Shown piece by piece: positions 25,919 to 38,560 of a DNA stretch of 64,000 nucleotides. Source of the stretch: Artemia franciscana (lineage: Eukaryota > Arthropoda > Branchiopoda > Anostraca > Artemiidae); contig NC_088872.1 of the NCBI RefSeq assembly GCF_032884065.1, forward strand, positions 2,046,001-2,110,000. Reading direction: 5' to 3'. Made by a program: the position numbers and the translations under genes. Positions within the stretch are counted from its first letter, which is position 1. Each line of letters begins with the position of its first letter. The notes below the pieces were generated by a model. It worked only from the letters and a program-made list of their open reading frames with translations, did no database searches and had not been told where the DNA came from.

Positions 25919-26110
25919 CGTAGAGACAATAGGTAAAAATTTTTCAAGACAATGAAAATTATTTATGTAGATATTTCGGCCCTATGTCCAAGGGCCGTCT
26001 TCAGTACAATACAAGAATAAGAGAGAAACTATATATATATATAAAAGAACTTACATCAAATTGTGAGAATTAAAACTGATTACTAAAAACACTTATTAAA
26101 ACATTAAAAA
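25905..26110 (-). repeat. PLE end repeat (pseudo-LTR-like segment)
   Basis: The segment from aacaaatacaacgtagagacaatag through atttcggccct occurs at 25352-25427, 25908-25985 and, inverted, at 27270-27345. The following ttcagtacaatacaagaataagag...cttacatcaaattgtg occurs at 25998-26085 and, inverted, at 27165-27252. It sits between the C-terminus of one PLE reading (ending 26219) and the N-terminus of the next (25918), which is where PLEs carry their end repeats when arranged in tandem. Confidence 0.65.
25974..26004 (-). ncRNA. Hammerhead-ribozyme-like core in PLE end
   Basis: On the minus strand: CTGAAGA (fits the CUGANGA core), one unpaired C, stem GGCCC, loop, GGGCC, then GAAA. The order core-stem II-GAAA is the hammerhead signature. 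Hammerhead motifs are known in PLE end repeats, and this one lies exactly there. A matching plus-strand copy at 27246-27275 has GATA instead of GAAA. Stem I, stem III and the cleavage site are not assigned with confidence. Confidence 0.55.
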
Positions 26111-26218
26111 AAAAAAATATAGCCCTAGCATCCTTACTTCAGCGAAGTTCAACCAGGACTGGCGAAAAGAATGAAACGAAGAAATATAAAGTCATTCAAA
26201 CTAAAGAGAACAAAATGA

Positions 26219-27050
26219 TTAGATGCAATTTCTTAAAGCTAATCTTGCTTGTTTAGCAGCCTGTCTCAAAGGCCTTTTCGTAGTTGGTTCAGTACTATTA
26301 TAAATTGGTTTAGTAAAATATTTTGTTAGATCATTTTTAATTAAATTTGAGTATAAAGAATTTAGTGAGTATTCCCCCAAGTCCCTGTACAAAGAAATAT
26401 TTTTATTTATTTTGAGATTAATTTCAATTGATTCTCGAACCACCTGTTTTATTCCCAAATCATTACTAATGAGTGAAGAGTTTTCAAAAAGTATCATGTG
26501 GGACGGATTATTAAATATATGCCAACCTAGAGCAGAATCAAAGGAGTTGTTGGAATTATTTGAAATTAAGGCCTTGTCTATGTCATTTTTATGCTGTTGT
26601 AACCTTTTGTCTAGATTCTGATGGGTCCTGCCGACATAGTATTTTCCGCAATCACAGGGTATTTGATAGACCCCTCTTTGGCAAGTAACTGGGGTTTTAT
26701 CTTTACCCGAATTTAAGAAATTGATGATTTTAAAATTATTAGTAAAAACTACGTACAGATTATATTTTGTGCAAATATTTTTTAATTTTGTTGTAATCTT
26801 TGGTATATACGGAAGAAAGACAATATTTGAGGGCTTATCAGTAGCCTCACATTGTGAAGTATCTTCTTCGATTTTAAAAGAATGTCTTTTTATTCTACGG
26901 CTAATTATTTTATTTACAAAAGGAATGGGGTATCCATTACCAAAAAGAATATCTCTGATAAAATTTATTTCTGCATTTATATATGAATGGGAGCAAATAT
27001 TTAGGGCACGATCAATGAGGGAAGTTACAACTTCTCTTTTAACTTGTGGG
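26219..27050 (-). CDS. PLE C-terminal ORF with GIY-YIG endonuclease (P3)
   Basis: Uninterrupted minus-strand frame (open to 27094; the first dozen residues are antisense junction text). From SNHPPQVKREVVTSLIDRAL it runs through ISRRIKRHSF and FLPYIPKITTKLKNI, then NFLNSGKDKTPVTCQRGVYQ and IPCDCGKYYVGRTHQNLDKR. The GIY-YIG core is at residues 141-175 (GVY...YYVG, CxC). The tail LGWHIFNNPSHMILFENSSL with ESIEINLKINKN is normal for PLE proteins. The RT core that should precede it is absent. An open frame of about 280 codons suggests a recent copy, but it cannot be autonomous. Confidence 0.75.
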
Positions 27051-28306
27051 GGGTGATTTGAACTAAAGGAAAATACTATGTCGGCAGGACCCATCAGAAT
27101 CTAGACAAAAGGTTACAACAGCATAAAAATGACAAATGTTTTAAATGTTTTAATAAGTGTTTTTAACTAATCAGTTTTAATTCTCACAATTTGATGTAAG
27201 TTCTTTTATATATATATATAGTTTCTCTCTTATTCTTGTATTGTACTGAAGACGGCCCTTGGACATGGGGCCGATATATCTACATAAATAATTTTCATTG
27301 TCTTGAAAAATTTTTCCCTATTGTCTCTACGTTGTATTTGTTTGTATTGGAATTTTCATGAAAATTATTCAGTGGGTGGAATTTTTTTCTGGGATTGGTT
27401 CTTCGTGGGAGAAATTTTTTCTAGGGAGAAATTCTACATAGGGAAATTTTGCTTGTAAGCAACTTTCCATTAGAAGGGTTGAAATTTCTGGGGAGAAAAT
27501 TGAACGAAGGGGGATTTCCAGTATGATTTTTAAAACCGATTATAATTTTTTTTCAAATGAAAGTATGCTAAGGAGAATTTTTCAGGTAGAATTGTCCCCA
27601 AGAAATTTTCCAGGGATTTTCAGTGATGATCGAATTATCCAAGGAGAATTCTATGGTGTGGGATATTTTACGTGAGATGAACTTTCTATGGAGGAATTTC
27701 CGGTAGGGGAAGGAGCTGGATCATGTAATTGTTTGGCAATCGATCAGAAATTAAAAAAAAAAATTTTCAACTAAAAGTAAGGATCAACATTAAAACTGTA
27801 AACAAACAGAAATTATTTCAAGCATAAGGGTGTTACTCCTTCCTTTTGACTTTTGTTCCGATTCTTTAAAAACAACCCCTTAAACACAAGGGCTGCTTAT
27901 TCAGAATAAAAAGCTTTTTAGAAGTATTAGCAAACTTTAGTGTGAAGAATAAGGTATTGTGGAGTGGGCAACACCCCTAATCTATGGAATAATTTGTGGT
28001 CTGTTTTAGTTTTCATGTTGTTCCTTACTTTCAATTGAAAGAGCTTGTTTGTTATGTTTTTTTGTAAGGAGAGGTGAACCAAATTTTTAAAATCAACAAA
28101 ATTCTTTGAAAAAATCTGGACATTGAGAACCTGCACTTAGAATTAATAACTTTAGCTGGTATAGCACATACAAAAACAAGGGGCGGATCTAGATAAATAT
28201 CTTGGGGTGGCCATTGGACCAAGGGTGCCAACGAGATTCGAGCGTAATGATTGGTGAGGGTGTAGATAACGCTTTCGTCAGACCAGTTGGTATGTGTGAA
28301 CTTGGC
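26998..28306. repeat. Right arm of the 3.9-kb inverted repeat
   Basis: Reverse complement of 24389-25533, with about 170 additional bases (27110-27270) that contain the PLE end repeat and a plus-strand scrap of GIY-YIG coding. The outer end cttggc at 28301-28306 mirrors gccaag at 24389. The two arms show only scattered differences in the stretches compared by eye. Confidence 0.85.
27071..27133 (+). pseudogene. Inverted GIY-YIG fragment at PLE junction
   Basis: Plus strand reads KYYVGRTHQNLDKRLQQHKND, the same peptide that the minus strand encodes within 26219-27050. The fragment is fused head-on to the start of the SNHPPQVKR region, producing a short internal palindrome. The same fusion exists in the left arm (25430-25460), so it predates or accompanied the large inverted duplication. 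Confidence 0.7.
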
Positions 28307-30764
28307 TGGTGCTGATGTAAAATGAAAAAGAAACCTCTTTGAAAGCCAATACTATTTTCCTATAGCAGTAAAATGCATATTAACAACAGACACGAGTAGA
28401 TTCTTTTATGAATAAATTACTATGGCTTCATTGAGACTTTTTGAATGAGGAGGCCTGACTAATTTTTCTTTCTTTAGAGCTTGATAAAAAATTAATTAAT
28501 GGGGAAACCTCTAATTTCTAAGAGTAGAAATACAGCTGTTTTTACAAGATACCTTGATCTGCCACAAGATTCCAACATTTTCTGTAAAGAGATTGAAAAC
28601 CAGCCGCACGCCTGGTTGCTGTGGAATATCTGAGGAGCACTTCAACTTTGTGGGTCCTGACTTGTTGCGTTGGCAGCTAGAAAATTTTTTGAAGACGTTC
28701 CACGACATACAAAGGAATATTTGGTTTTTATTTGTGTCAAGGGCTCCTTTTTTCGACGATTCTTTATTCGGAAATGGAACCAAAACATGGAATGGATTGT
28801 GTCCCCCACTGTCACAGCTAATTTTTTTTTCAAAAAGGAAAGTACTTATATTATGATCTTTGTTACAAACCCTAACCTTACAGTGCCAGGGTTTAATGCC
28901 AAAATATATTTAAAGTTCCTAATTTCTTTGAAAACCATACAAGTCTAATAATGATACAGAAAAATATAATATAATAGTGTAAATAGATATTTTATTATTT
29001 CTTAAACCACATTGGCCTGCCATAACGTAAAGAAAGAAACCGATCAAAAATGGGTTTTTTTAACCCCATTCAGTATTTTCATTTGGCCTTTAAAAACTCC
29101 ATTTTTGATCGTTTTCTTTCTGTATGAGATATTTTACATTGAAATAACGTCATGTACATTATCACATAACATTGTAATGTAAAATGGGTCCATTTTCTAC
29201 TATTGCCATTCTAGATATACCTTACTCTTACAATCACAGGCCAGTAGAATGCTCGTTAATTCATTTGATTTCATGTTCCATCCATCTTACAGCTGGCAAT
29301 GTAGTAGCCATTTGAAATTTTGTTTTTAGCAGGAGAATTCTAATGAAATCACATTAATGTAATATTTTGATCTTTTACACCCCCCCCCCTTCTTTAATCT
29401 GAAATGTAAACTAGAAGAAAGACCAATTTACCGATTCCTGAAATCATTTTATAATCCTTGTTTGAATTGTAAACTACAAAAAAGATCGGTGTCTCTTACG
29501 GGTGGGAACTTGAGAGTCAGGGTTAATAGCCCATACTAGCTCTTAATAGCCCTACATTTTATAGTTTATAACCTAAAAATGTAATGTCTCATTCCTTTAA
29601 ATTTTCTTAAAAATACATAGATTTATATGAAAATAAATTCTATTGAAATGCAAAAAAATATTCTCAAAAACACGTCCTTGTGTAGAGATACAGCGTTTTC
29701 TTCTGATGACATTGGTCACTTCAGAAATGGATGGTCGTGAATGTTCTGCCTTATCTCAATTTAGGGCGTTTTGCGGAAAAACAGTCAAAATGCTGTTTAA
29801 ACACGTGCTTTAATAATTTCTAACTTAACCCATTAGTGTCCAACGTAATGACTAACACAGTAGCAGCTAGGGCAAATTTTAAGCGTCCCTCAAACTGTCA
29901 TAAGTATCAGAGGAGTTCTCAAATTTTTTCTGACTTGAATTTGGTTTAGTTTGGTCTTTGAATTTTTTTTTAAATATGGAAAAAAAGTAAGTTTTTTAAA
30001 GCTATCTGTTTCTAATGGAATATCAGGGAAGGTAAGTGGTTGAAACCTCTTGTTTTAGAGTTTTGTTGTTTTATAATCACTACTCTTCGAATCTATGAAA
30101 TATTTGCACCAAAATGTCTACAAATAGAGGATGCAGTATAAATTAGCCAAAAGTGTTCCCAACCGGGAAATTTGGGCGTTTCGCAGACCCAGAATTTTCC
30201 ACATGCTTTGTAGCAGGCAATCACTTCTGTTTTGCAGATTGGTCCCAAGAAATGTGCTTCTATAAAAAAAACAGTAGCTATGGTAGACGAAATAATATAC
30301 GATTAGGTAGACATTGATATGGTCATTATCTATTTATCCCCCATAATTTCGGGGTAATAACAAAAAATATATGGGGTAAAATCAGGGTAATCAATGACGA
30401 AAGGGAGGGAGACAAGGGCAATAAAAAAATTTAATAGTCTCCCAGGTTGTCTTGCAGGGACGATAGAGCTTGAGATAATTGAAACTTGTGAATCAGCCAG
30501 CCAAAGTTGACCTCATCAATCTGGGTAGTTTCCAACTTCCACATTATGTTCAGCTAACATAGATTACGTTCCACTAGGACTTTGGCCTAGGACGACAGTA
30601 TTCTACAATGCATCTTACTGCAGTCAGGCAGCTCAATAAGATAAGGCATCTGAATCCCCAAATCCCACTCGGCAAACTCAAATATCCAAAACACTTTCCA
30701 AATCCCCCTTTATAATATGTCTTCCCTCCCGTGACCCATCCTTATCATGCCGCTATCCATTACT
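28307..30764. other. No secure gene; one weak coding-like stretch and a hairpin
   Basis: 28554-28950 has overlapping plus-strand open frames (for example FIRKWNQNMEWIVSPTVT) with protein-like composition but two competing frames. It could be a decayed exon of the family seen at 21.8 and 32.8 kb; I do not recognise it. The rest is AT-rich and featureless apart from the hairpin at 29031-29123. Confidence 0.3.
29031..29123. repeat. Short inverted repeat (hairpin)
   Basis: agaaagaaaccgatcaaaaa near 29031 and tttttgatcgttttctttct near 29103-29122 are complementary over about 20 bases with one mismatch and a spacer of about 50 bases. Could be a MITE-like remnant. Confidence 0.5.
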
Positions 30765-32040
30765 CACGGAAACCGTACCCTAAATCGACGAGTTCTTAAG
30801 AAAGAGAATAAAAAAAAATCTGCCAAAAAAAGAAAAAAGGAAAGCACAATTTAAAGATAAAGATCTAGCAAGCAAGTTTAATTATGATTGATTATAAAAT
30901 TTTATTATATATTATTTTATTTATTATAATTTTATTATTTATTATGTATTTTATTATATATGAATAAATGATTAGTTTTTCCTGTAAACGAGATTGATCT
31001 TGTAATTGTATGAAGAAACGATTTGTAAACTGATCGTGCGAGCAGTTTCATGTTTAAATCTCTAAAAGATCAAGAGCAAAACTTTGGGCGGTGGGGTCAC
31101 TGGACCAAGGGTGCCAATGTGACTCAAGGTGGGCACCAAATTGAAAAGTTTATTTTAAAACAGATTAAAAAAGAAAAAAGAACGGAATAAGGGTGCCAGA
31201 AATATCTTGGGGGAAGGGTCACTCCTTCCGACTCTGTGGATCTGCGCTTGGCCTAAATTGCTTTTAACTCTTTCATTCATCTAATTTCAACCAAATTAGC
31301 TATATAATTGAAATAAATAGATAGATTTATCCCACAAAACCCTATTAGGTCATTCGCTATTTAATTAATCCCAAAACTAAAATTAAGGATTGTTTTAGGG
31401 GGAGGGCCAAGGGTAGTTAAAAATTATCCTCCTTAACACAAATTAATGTTGTAAATTGCCTCATCATACCCCCTTCATTAATGCCCAGAACCTGTACCCT
31501 AAATCGATGGGCTCTTAAGAAAGAGAATAGAAAAATGTGCCAAAAAAGACAAAAGAAAGCACAATATTAAGATGAACATCTAGCAAGCAAGTTTAATCAT
31601 ATGATTAATTTTTCCTGAAAGCGAGGTTTATCTTATAATTTTATGACGAAATGATTCGTAAACTTATCGTACGAGCACTTTCATGTTTTGATCTTTAACA
31701 GATCAAGAGCAAAATCTTGGGCCTGGGGACCACTGGACCAAGGGCGCCAATGTGACTCGAGGTGAGCACCAAATTGACAAGTTCATTTTAAAACAGATTT
31801 AAAAAAAGAAAAAAATGGAATAAATATGCCAGAAGTGTCTTGGGGGGAGGGTTGCCCCCTCCGAACCCATAGATCTGTCCCTGGCCAAAATTGCTTTTAA
31901 CTCTTTCATTCATCTAATTTCATCCAAATTAGCTATATAGTTAAAATAAACAGATAGATAGATTTATTGACACGAAAGCCCTGTTGGGCCATTCGCTATT
32001 TAATTAGTCACAATACTAAAATTAAGGTCTTTTTAGTATG
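30765..32040 (+). repeat. Tandem duplication of a 0.6-0.7-kb segment
   Basis: Unit 1 (about 30765-31445) and unit 2 (about 31485-32040) share, in order, gtaccctaaatcga, gatctagcaagcaagttt, cgtaaactgatcgt-like, gatcaagagcaaaa, actggaccaaggg, aattgcttttaactctttca and tcattcgctatttaatta. Unit 1 has an extra AT-rich stretch (about 30890-30965). A third partial copy lies at about 32530-32660 (ttgacaagttta...ggatctacccctg). Related text (actggaccaagggtgccaa) also occurs in the inverted-repeat arms near 24470 and 28220, so the unit is interspersed as well. Confidence 0.7.
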
Positions 32041-32729
32041 GAGGGGATTTGTTAATAGTCAAAACCTACTTTTCGATTTCCGGGTATTTTTGGATGTTTT
32101 ACCAAAATATCCGGAAATATCCTTCGATCCCCTTGCACATTTAGCCATCAGTCTTCGTCTCTTATCCATTCTATGCTCGTGTCCAGAATTTTTATTTTTA
32201 TCCATTTTGAACTTATAACTACAAAGCCACTTTTCAATCTGTCATTGTGAATAGACAAATAAATATAACTTCCTGTGTTACCGAACGTATAACACAAAGA
32301 AAAGCTGATTCATCATCAACATGTGTTTCCATGTTCATAAAATAGGGGAAAGTTTAATGTTCATAGAAGAATTCTTGCAGGAAGCAATGATTTTTATGCC
32401 AATTTCGCATATATATACAGAACCGGCTGAAGGTAAATAATTTGCTTCGTTTTAAGTTTCAACTTTGCTTTTTACATTCATAGGAAAGCTTTGTTTTTTG
32501 TTGTTAATTGGGTAAATCAGCTACGAATAATTGATCAAATTGACAAGTTTACTTAAAAAAAGATTTTAAAAAAGGGAAAAAGAACGGACTGTGAGTGAGG
32601 GTGCCGGAAAAGTCTTGCGGGAGGCATAATGCCCCCTGACCCCCTGGATCTACCCCTGTATAAAATGCAAAAGAAAAGAACAATAAATAGACTCTACTCC
32701 CAGTTTTTATTTATAATTTTTTGTTGCAG

Positions 32730-33052
32730 GTATCCTTCTTCGTGTCAAGGAATGTCCCTGAGGTTCCTCTTACAAAAAATCTTACTTAGAAAGATTAGAA
32801 CAATACTGTATAAGAAAATTGTACCACTGTTTGCAAGAAATATTGTTTTTTTCAAATTCCAGTCTCAAATCCAGTTGGAATTCTTGCAATTTGCCAAATC
32901 TATTGACAACCATTGAAATTTATGGAATTGGAATTTATGGCTTTAGAATTTATTTTTTTTTAAGAAAAGAGTACGGAGCCAAAATTGTTACTCACAGTTT
33001 TGATTCTGAAACAGATATAGGAAATTGGACCTTGGAGGTTGACAAATTATAA
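32730..33052 (+). CDS. Exon-like open frame, unrecognised protein
   Basis: A good acceptor-like sequence, tataattttttgttgcag, precedes 32730. The downstream frame 32819-33052 reads LPNLLTTIEIYGIGIYGF, then FFLRKEYGAKIVTHSFD and IGNWTLEVDKL before a stop. It looks like a C-terminal piece of a leucine-rich-repeat-like protein, but the upstream frame from 32730 is different, so a frameshift may separate them. Similar C-terminus at 21824-22099. Real last exon or a decayed paralogue; function unknown. Confidence 0.35.
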
Positions 33053-35491
<2,439 letters not shown>

Positions 35492-35492
35492 T

Positions 35493-35493
35493 G

Positions 35494-35563
<70 letters not shown>
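35493..35563. repeat. (AT)n microsatellite
   Basis: About 70 bases of AT dinucleotides next to the inferred Helitron 5' end. Confidence 0.95.
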
Positions 35564-35568
<5 letters not shown>

Positions 35569-36229
35569 AATTACTTATTAATAATTAACATTTTATTAAT
35601 TATTAAGTTTTGCTTCAGTTCTTTGTATTTACTATATTTTTGTCAAAAAGTCAAGAATGTAATATACCAACATGTCTTAACAGGCTCTTCTACCTTATTT
35701 TCATAAAAAACTTCTCAGCAACCAAAAAACTATCCTCTTATGTGTAGATAAAGATAATATGTCAATCTGTAGCCAAAAAACTCTCTGTTTGTACAATTTC
35801 CGGTGATATCATAATGGATTTACACGTAGCCTTGATTTACTTTTTCTAACAGTTTCGTAGTAGATCGAAATTTGGTATTTTCAGTTAGCTGGTTGGTGTG
35901 ATCGATGATGTTAGAAGGTGGGCATTCTTTTACAAAACTGTACTGAGGTTTGCACCACCAATGCTCATTTCTTGCTTTAGCTTCTATCTATTGGCTTTCA
36001 GTTGAAAACTCGGCAAGGCACATTCTCGANNNNNNNNNNNNNNNNNNNNNNNNNNNNNNNNNNNNNNNNNNNNNNNNNNNNNNNNNNNNNNNNNNNNNNN
36101 NNNNNNNNNNNNNNNNNNNNNNNNNNNNNATTCTTCTTCTGACACCATTTTGTGTTCAAAGAGATTGTTTGACTAATTCAGTTTATTTAGAAGCCAACCG
36201 ATCTGCAATAAAAATTACACACATAAAAA
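35564..36229. other. No gene seen; contains 100-N gap
   Basis: Unrecognised sequence with an N gap at 36030-36129. Confidence 0.5.
36030..36129. other. Assembly gap (100 N)
   Basis: Run of exactly 100 N. Confidence 0.99.
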
Positions 36230-36751
36230 TCAATCGATGCATGGTGGTAAGCCTAGTTCACTTCTTAAAATTCCTAGTTTTTTTATGAAACTTAGGAAAT
36301 AAAATTCAGGTGTCATTTGACGTGCAAGAATGTTATGTATTTTGGCATTATAAAAGTTTTTTTCTGCTAGTGTTTTTATTCTTGCACGATTTTCCTGATC
36401 AGTGAATGCTGGATGATTTCTTAGCAAGTGCGTGGCGACTGTTATACAGTTTTCCACTTTAAAACAGTCATAGCTACGACTTGCTTTTTCAAGCGAAATT
36501 ATGAGTTTATTCAATTCATTTCTTGGAATTAATGTTAATGTATTCAAATATTTTTCCTTAATATCACGACGACTTTCAGTCATTTTTCTGAGCAAAGAAT
36601 AACATTTGGATCTCCTATGAAGAAAATCTGAAATGTTATGCGCTGATTTTTTTATTCCTCGGCCCATTTTGGTTTTTCTTAACATTTTGGCAGTGTCAAT
36701 TATAACTAAACCTGTCACTACACCAAAAAAGATAAATAATGGATCGCCCAT
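36230..36751 (-). CDS. Intact 173-residue ORF, unknown, one predicted membrane segment
   Basis: Minus-strand ATG at 36751 (A at -3, G at +4) to TGA at 36230. The N-terminus GDPLFIFFGVVTGLVIIDTA is a likely signal anchor or membrane segment. It is followed by a basic stretch (KMLRKTKMGRGIKKS) and then a mainly helical, charged region: RRDIKEKYLNTL, NELNKLIISLEKASRSYDCF, ENCITVATHLLRNHPAFTDQ and ENRARIKTLAEKNFYNAKIH. It is the longest ORF here outside transposon and low-complexity sequence, and its composition is protein-like throughout. I recognise no family. It may be a single-exon host gene, one exon of a larger gene, or part of an unfamiliar element. No polyadenylation signal stands out. 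Confidence 0.5.
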   Translation of the reverse strand: MGDPLFIFFGVVTGLVIIDTAKMLRKTKMGRGIKKSAHNISDFLHRRSKCYSLLRKMTESRRDIKEKYLNTLTLIPRNELNKLIISLEKASRSYDCFKVENCITVATHLLRNHPAFTDQENRARIKTLAEKNFYNAKIHNILARQMTPEFYFLSFIKKLGILRSELGLPPCID

Positions 36752-37024
36752 ATTTTCATATGAAAAGACTTAACTCATAAAACTTGAAGTAACGAATCAC
36801 TTGAAGCATAAGGAAATCAAAGCTAATTTTAAAATTTTCAGGCATTTTTCTGGTTTGATTTAAAAAATTTTAATTATTACTCAGACACTAGAAATATTTG
36901 TGCGGTTTGCAGTTAAATGAAATTATTTTATTTATAACTATCTGTTGGTTTTGCGCTTAGTATCTGAATTAGTCTTCTGAATTAATTTTTTCCCCGAATT
37001 AATTTCTGATCAATTTTTTTCAAA

Positions 37025-37170
37025 ACTAGTTATTTTTCAACTGAAAGTAAGGAGCAATTTTAAAACTTAAAACGAACAGAAATTATTATGTGTATGAAGG
37101 GGATTGCCCCCCCCCAACATCTTACTCTCTACGCTAAAGTTTGAATTATGTCCCAATTCTTGGACACAAA
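37025..37170 (+). repeat. R-family 3' module fragment
   Basis: caactgaaagtaaggagcaa...aaacgaacagaaattatt...ctctacgctaaagtttgaa is the R 3' module alone. Confidence 0.7.
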
Positions 37171-37509
37171 TGAAAACAGTGTTTATAGTATCATTTAAGG
37201 TACAGAAAAAAACTAGAATAATTCCTGAAAATTCTAAATAAAATAATTTTATTTAACTGCAAACTGCAAAAATATTTCTAGTTACGGTTACACCATAGTA
37301 TTACTATGATATAACCCGTAACATACGTTTCAAATGAGGCAGTTTTAATTAAAATCATTTCGGAGGGCATGCACATCATGCAAGTACAGGAATAATGACG
37401 TCACCATCCCTAAATATCTCTGAAAATCTATATCTATCCATCTTCTGCTATCTATGTATCTATCTATATATATAAAAATATGTTGTTTGTCTGTTGACTG
37501 ACGTCATGT

Positions 37510-38052
37510 TTGTCGATTGACGTCATTATAAGGATTGAGCATTATGAAGTCATGCAGCAACAGCGTGAAAACAGGCTTGCGTCACAAAGAGAAACTACTA
37601 AAAGAAAGCGAGCCGAGGAAGCTGCTCAAAGAGTTAATTCAAAGAGAAAATTTAGTATAAATCCTACAATGGCAGAAGAAAGAGCCGAAGAAGCTTCTCA
37701 AAGAGTTAATCTTAAAAGGCTTGCGGCTAATAGAGAAAGTAAGAAAAGAAAGCGTGCCGAGGAATCACAACAACAGCGTGAAAACAGGCCTTCGTCTCAC
37801 AGAGAAATTACCAAAAGAAAGTATGCCGAAGAATCACAAGAGCAACCTGAAAATTATTGCCTCGCATTCAGGTACAGCCCAGTCGATGATTATAGCTTGA
37901 GCAGATGTCTTCAAATCGGGACTATTTCTAAAATTTGTCCCTATTGCAAAGCCTTGAAATTTAATGGTGAAACAATGGGAATGTGTTGCGCCTCAGGAAA
38001 AGTTAGACTTCCTCAACTGGCTGCACCACTAGAGCCATTGAAGACTTTATGA
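37510..38052 (+). CDS. Helitron N-terminal protein with CxxC zinc motif
   Basis: 180 open codons; the family start is probably MAEERAEE at residue 54. Repeats of KRKRAEE/ESQQQRENR (residues 30-110) form a charged, probably helical region. They are followed by ENYCLAFRYSPVDDYSLSRC, then IGTISKICPYCKALKFNGET and MGMCCASGKVRLPQLAAPLE to residue 180. C143/C146 with C159/C160 is the CxxC..CC zinc motif at the N-terminus of Helitron Rep/helicase proteins, where the text ICxxCxALKF...GMCC..GKV.LP.L..PPEPL is characteristic. The protein stops where the full-length family would continue into the Rep domain. It is a truncated product, functional status unknown. Confidence 0.75.
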   Translation: MSIDVIIRIEHYEVMQQQRENRLASQRETTKRKRAEEAAQRVNSKRKFSINPTMAEERAEEASQRVNLKRLAANRESKKRKRAEESQQQRENRPSSHREITKRKYAEESQEQPENYCLAFRYSPVDDYSLSRCLQIGTISKICPYCKALKFNGETMGMCCASGKVRLPQLAAPLEPLKTL

Positions 38053-38176
38053 CGTTACAGACTGGGAAACCAGGACACAAATAACGACCGAGACACCGGG
38101 AAAACTGGCTACACCGCCAGAGCCATTGAAGACTTTATGACGTTACAGACTGGGACACCAAGACACGAATCCTACA

Positions 38177-38560
38177 ATGGCAGAAAAAACAGCCGAGGAA
38201 GCTGCTCAAAGAGTTAATGCCAAAAGGCTTGCGGCTAATAGAGGAAGTAAGAAAAGAAAGCGTACCGAGGAATCACAACAACAGCGTGAAAACAGGCTTG
38301 CGTCTCAAAGAGAAATTACCAAACAAAAGCGTGCCGAGGAATCACAAGAGCAAACTGAAAATTATCGCTTGGCATTCAGATACAATCCAGTCGATGATTA
38401 AGGCTTGAGTAGATGTGTTCAAATCGGGACTATGTCTAAAATTTGTCCTTATTGCAAGGCCTTGAAATTTAATGGAGACACGATGGGAATGTATTGCGCT
38501 TCAGGAAAAGATAAAATTCCTCAGCTTGCTGCACCACCAGAGCCAATGAAGACTTTATGA
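38177..38560 (+). pseudogene. Second tandem copy of the Helitron zinc-motif module
   Basis: Repeats the previous module from MAEKTAEEAAQRVNAKRLAA through IGTMSKICPYCKALKFNGDT and MGMYCASGKDKIPQLAAPPE to EPMKTL. An in-frame TAA follows PVDD at 38401, and one zinc-motif cysteine is Tyr (GMYC instead of GMCC). The roughly 490-base spacing and the shared flank (gactttatgacgttacagac) show a local tandem duplication that includes minisatellite. Confidence 0.75.

Noticed and set aside
25352-25985. True LTRs around the PLE
   Set aside because: The repeated segments are short, occur next to GIY-YIG/PLE coding and carry hammerhead-like cores; no TG...CA ends or LTR-element genes are near, so PLE end repeats fit better.
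32080-32150. Imperfect palindrome atttccggg...ccggaaat as a regulatory site
   Set aside because: Single occurrence, short arms, no associated gene.
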